Origin: Pleodorina starrii
Taxonomy: Eukaryota > Chlorophyta > Chlorophyceae > Chlamydomonadales > Volvocaceae
Direction: 5' to 3'
Assembly: GCA_030267565.1 (NCBI GenBank)
Contig: BRXU01000010.1
Location: forward strand, 2,476,501-2,540,500
Length of the DNA: 64,000 nucleotides
How positions within the stretch are numbered: position 1 is the first letter of the stretch; each line of letters starts with the position of its first letter. The notes beneath the pieces are model-generated. The model was not told the origin of the DNA. It made no database searches and was given only the letters and a program-made list of their open reading frames with translations. The position numbers and the translations under genes were made by a program. Below, piece after piece: positions 60,004 through 64,000 of this stretch.

Positions 60004-63000
60004 CCCTGTGTGTAAAATTTCACGGAATTTGCTACATTCGACTTATTGTTCGCTACATCTCATAAACACGGAATTTGCGGAATCTTGGTGTGTCTTGAGA
60101 GGCTCTGGAAAATTTTGAGTGGGGCCACCACAGATGCCCAGTGTGTAAAACTTCACGGAATTTGCTACATTCGACTTATTATTCGCTACATCTCAAAAAC
60201 ACGGAATTTGCGGAATCTTGGAATGTCATGAGAGGTTCTGGAAAAGTTTGAGTGGGGCCGCCAGTGATACCCTGTGTGTAAAATTTCACGGAATTTGCTA
60301 CATTCGACATATTGTTCGCTACATCTCAAAAACACGGAATTTGCGGAATCTTGGTGTGTCTTGAGAGGCTCTGGAAAATTTAGAGTGGGGCCACCACAGA
60401 TGCCCAGTGTGTAAAACTTCACGGAATTTGCTACATTCGACATCAAAAACACGGAATTTGCGGAATCTTGGTGTGTCTTGAGAGGCTCTGGAAAATTTTG
60501 AGTGGGGCCACCACAGATGCCCTGTGTGTAAAACTTCACGGAATTTGCTACATTCGACATCAAAAACACGGAATTTGCGGAATCTTGGAATGTCATGAGC
60601 GGCACTGAAAAAGTTTGAGTGGGGCCACCACAGATGCCCTGTGTGTAAAACTTCACGGAATTTGCTACATTCGACTTATTGTTCGCTACATCTCAAAAAC
60701 ACGGAATTTGCGGAATCTTGGAATGTCATGAGCGGCACTGAAAAAGTTTGAGTGGGGCCACCAGTGATACCCTGTGTGTAAAATTTCACGGAATTTGCTA
60801 CATTCGACTTATTGTTCGCTACATCTCAAAAACACGGAGTTTGCGGAATTTGGGGGTTCCATGAGCGGCACTGAAAATTTTTGAGTGGGGCCACCACAGA
60901 TGCCCTGTGTGTAAAATTTCACGGAATTTGATACATTCGAGTTATTCTCCGCTACATCTCAAAAACACGGAATTTTACGGAATCTTGGAATGTCATGAGA
61001 GGCTCTGAAAAAGTTTGAGTGGGGCCCGCCAGTGATACCCTGTGTGTAAAATTTCACGGAATTTGATACATTCGAGTTATTCTCCGCTACATCTCAAAAA
61101 CACGGAATTTGCGGAATTTGGGGGTTCCATGAGCGGCACTGAAAATTTTTGAGTGGGGCCACCACAGATGCCCTGTGTGTAAAATTTCACGGAATTTGAT
61201 ACATTCGAGTTATTCTCCGCTACATCTCAAAAACACGGAATTTTACGGAATCTTGGAATGTCATGAGAGGCTCTGATAAATTTTGAGTGGGGCCCGCCAG
61301 TGATACCCTGTGTGTAAAATTTCCCGGAATTTGATACATTCGAGTTATTCTCCGCTACAAGTCAAAAACACGGAATTTGCGGAAACTTAGAATGTCATGA
61401 GAGGCTCTGAAAAAGTTTGAGTGGGGCCCGCCAGTGATACCCTGTGTGTAAAATTTCACGGAATTTGATACATTCGAGTTATTCTCCGCTACATCTCAAA
61501 AACACGGAATTTGCGGAATCTTGGAATGTCATGAGCGGCACTGAAAAAGTTTGAGTGGGGCCACCAGTGATACCCTGTGTGTAAAATTTCACGGAATTTG
61601 CTACATTCGACTTATTGTTCGCTACATCTCAAAAACACGGAATTTGCGGAATTTGGGGGTTCCATGAGCGGCACTGAAAATTTTGAGTGGGGCCACCACA
61701 GATGCCCTGTGTGTAAAATTTCACGGAATTTGATACATTCGAGTTATTCTCCGCTACATCTCAAAAACACGGAATTTTACGGAATCTTGGAATGTCATGA
61801 GAGGCTCTGAAAAAGTTTGAGTGGGGCCCGCCAGTGATACCCTGTGTGTAAAATTTCACGGAATTTGATACATTCGAGTTATTCTCCGCTACATCTCAAA
61901 AATACGGAATTTGCGGAAACTTAGAATGTCATGAGAGGCTCTGAAAAAGTTTGAGTGGGGCCCGCCAGTGATACCCTGTGTGTAAAATTTCACGGAATTT
62001 GATACATTCGAGTTATTCTCCGCTACATCTCAAAAACACGGAATTTGCGGAATCTTGGAATGTCATGAGCGGCACTGAAAAAGTTTGAGTGGGGCCACCA
62101 GTGATACCCTGTGTGTAAAATTTCACGGAATTTGCTACATTCGACTTATTGTTCGCTACATCTCAAAAACACGGAATTTGCGGAATTTGGGGGTTCCATG
62201 AGCGGCACTGAAAATTTTTGAGTGGGGCCACCACAGATGCCCTGTGTGTAAAATTTCACGGAATTTGATACATTCGAGTTATTCTCCGCTACATCTCAAA
62301 AACACGGAATTTTACGGAATCTTGGAATGTCGTGAGAGGCTCTGAAAAAGTTTGAGTGGGGCCCGCCAGTGATACCCTGTGTGTAAAATTTCACGGAATT
62401 TGATACATTCGAGTTATTCTCCGCTACATCTCAAAAACACGGAATTTGCGGAAACTTAGAATGTCATGAGAGGCTCTGAAAAAGTTTGAGTGGGGCCCGC
62501 CAGTGATACCCTGTGTGTAAAATTTCACGGAATTTGATACATTCGAGTTATTCTCCGCTACATCTCAAAAACACGGAATTTGCGGAATTTGGGGGTTCCA
62601 TGAGCGGCACTGAAAGTTTTTGAGTGGGGCCACCACAGATGCCCAGTGTGTAAAATTTCACGGAATTTGATACATTCGAGTTATTCTCCGCTACATCTCA
62701 AAAACACGGAATTTTACGGAATCTTGGAATGTCATGAGAGGCACTGAAAGTTTTTGAGTGGGGCCACCACAGATGCCCAGTGTGTAAAATTTCACGGAAT
62801 TTGATACATTCGAGTTATTCTCCGCTACATCTCAAAAACACGGAATTTTACGGAATCTTGGAATGTCATGAGAGGCTCTGATAAATTTTGAGTGGGGCCA
62901 CCACAGATGCCCAGTGTGTAAAATTTCACGGAATTTGATACATTCGAGTTATTCTCCGCTACATCTCAAAAACACGGAATTTTACGGAATCTTGGAATGT

Positions 63001-64000
63001 CATGAGAGGCTCTGATAAATTTTGAGTGGGGCCACCACAGATGCCCAGTGTGTAAAATTTCACGGAATTTGATACATTCGAGTTATTCTCCGCTACATCT
63101 CAAAAACACGGAATTTTACGGAATCTTGGAATGTCATGAGAGGCTCTGATAAATTTTGAGTGGGGCCGCCAGTGATACCCTGTGTGTAAAATTTCACGGA
63201 ATTTGCTACATTCGAGTTATTCTCCGCTACATCTCAAAAACACGGAATTTGCGGAATCTTGGTGTGTCTTGAGAGGCTCTGGAAAATTTTGAGTGGGGCC
63301 GCCAGTGATACCCTGTGTGTAAAATTTCACGGAATTTGCTACATTCGAGTTATTCTCCGCTACATCTCAAAAACACGGAATTTGCGGAATCTTGGTGTGT
63401 CTTGAGAGGCTCTGGAAAATTTTGAGTGGGGCCACCACAGATGCCCTGTGTGTAAAACTTCACGGAATTTGCTACATTCGACATCAAAAACACGGAATTT
63501 GCGGAATCTTGGAATGTCATGAGCGGCACTGAAAAAGTTTGAGTGGGGCCACCACAGATGCCCTGTGTGTAAAACTTCACGGAATTTGCTACATTCGACT
63601 TATTGTTCGCTACATCTCAAAAACACGGAATTTGCGGAATCTTGGAATGTCATGAGCGGCACTGAAAAAGTTTGAGTGGGGCCACCAGTGATACCCTGTG
63701 TGTAAAATTTCACGGAATTTGCTACATTCGACTTATTGTTCGCTACATCTCAAAAACACGGAGTTTGCGGAATTTGGGGGTTCCATGAGCGGCACTGAAA
63801 ATTTTTGAGTGGGGCCACCACAGATGCCCTGTGTGTAAAATTTCACGGAATTTGATACATTCGAGTTATTCTCCGCTACATCTCAAAAACACGGAATTTT
63901 ACGGAATCTTGGAATGTCATGAGAGGCTCTGAAAAAGTTTGAGTGGGGCCCGCCAGTGATACCCTGTGTGTAAAATTTCACGGAATTTGATACATTCGAG
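60003..64000. repeat. 134-bp AT-richer satellite array, continuing past the window
   Basis: About 30 tandem copies of a ~134-bp unit (start landmark gagtggggcc at 60750, 60883, 61017, 61151 and 61285). A minority are ~115 bp and lack ttattgttcgctacatctc. Landmarks within each unit: ccctgtgtgtaaaatttcac, ggaatttgatacattcgag and caaaaacacggaattt. Variants (ccaccacagatgcc or cccgccagtgatacc starts) are arranged in longer blocks that recur, for example near 60660-60960 and 63580-63890, and near 61500-61920 and 62050-62460. No coding frame is credible. Confidence 0.95.

Overview
The window looks like a piece of a large nucleocytoplasmic DNA virus (Nucleocytoviricota), most likely of a protist or alga. 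It could be a free viral genome or a viral region integrated in a eukaryotic genome; the sequence alone does not decide. The evidence is a compact core: D5-type primase-helicase with an N-terminal primase domain, family B DNA polymerase, a fused RPB3/RPB11 RNA polymerase subunit, a D6/D11-like SF2 helicase, a metallophosphoesterase and several small proteins of a type I associate with giant viruses. No ribosomal, metabolic or bacterial genes and no tRNAs were seen.

Layout. 1-11648 is a GC-rich satellite with three levels of organisation (about 20 bp, about 219 bp, about 2.4-2.8 kb). 11649-20.3 kb is a mosaic of dispersed and tandem repeats around four minus-strand accessory genes: one zinc-finger protein and three GIY-YIG-type relatives, one of them broken. 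20.2-21.2 kb holds a degenerate triplicated repeat. 21.2-31.6 kb is the replication/transcription core, mostly on the minus strand. 31.6-33.4 kb has no convincing gene. 33.4-36.0 kb is a remarkable nine-exon gene. 36.1-47.1 kb is a gene-dense stretch with a plus-strand block of small conserved proteins, metallophosphoesterase and helicase. 47.3-59.7 kb is accessory: a Fanzor/TnpB-like remnant, a thioredoxin-like protein, two spliced ankyrin-like genes, a zinc-finger protein and a 22-residue-repeat protein. 60.0-64.0 kb is an AT-richer 134-bp satellite running off the window.

The most interesting signal is spliceosomal-type introns. Three genes (33386-35964, 49415-50516 minus, 50955-53522) have introns with GT-AG or GC-AG ends, all in phase 0. 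In the nine-exon gene every exon is a multiple of three, and two adjacent exons look like a tandem exon duplication. A broken, intronless paralog at 59.7 kb independently confirms one junction. This implies nuclear transcription and splicing by a host spliceosome.

A second theme is modular reshuffling. The helicase at 42571-45063 has its C-terminal helicase lobe before its N-terminal lobe (a circular permutation). A P4/D5-type C-terminal domain stands alone next to the full D5 gene. The far C-terminus of D5 is shared with GIY-YIG-type proteins at 15-19 kb. Repeats have been copied between loci throughout. All identifications are from reading motifs; no database search was possible.
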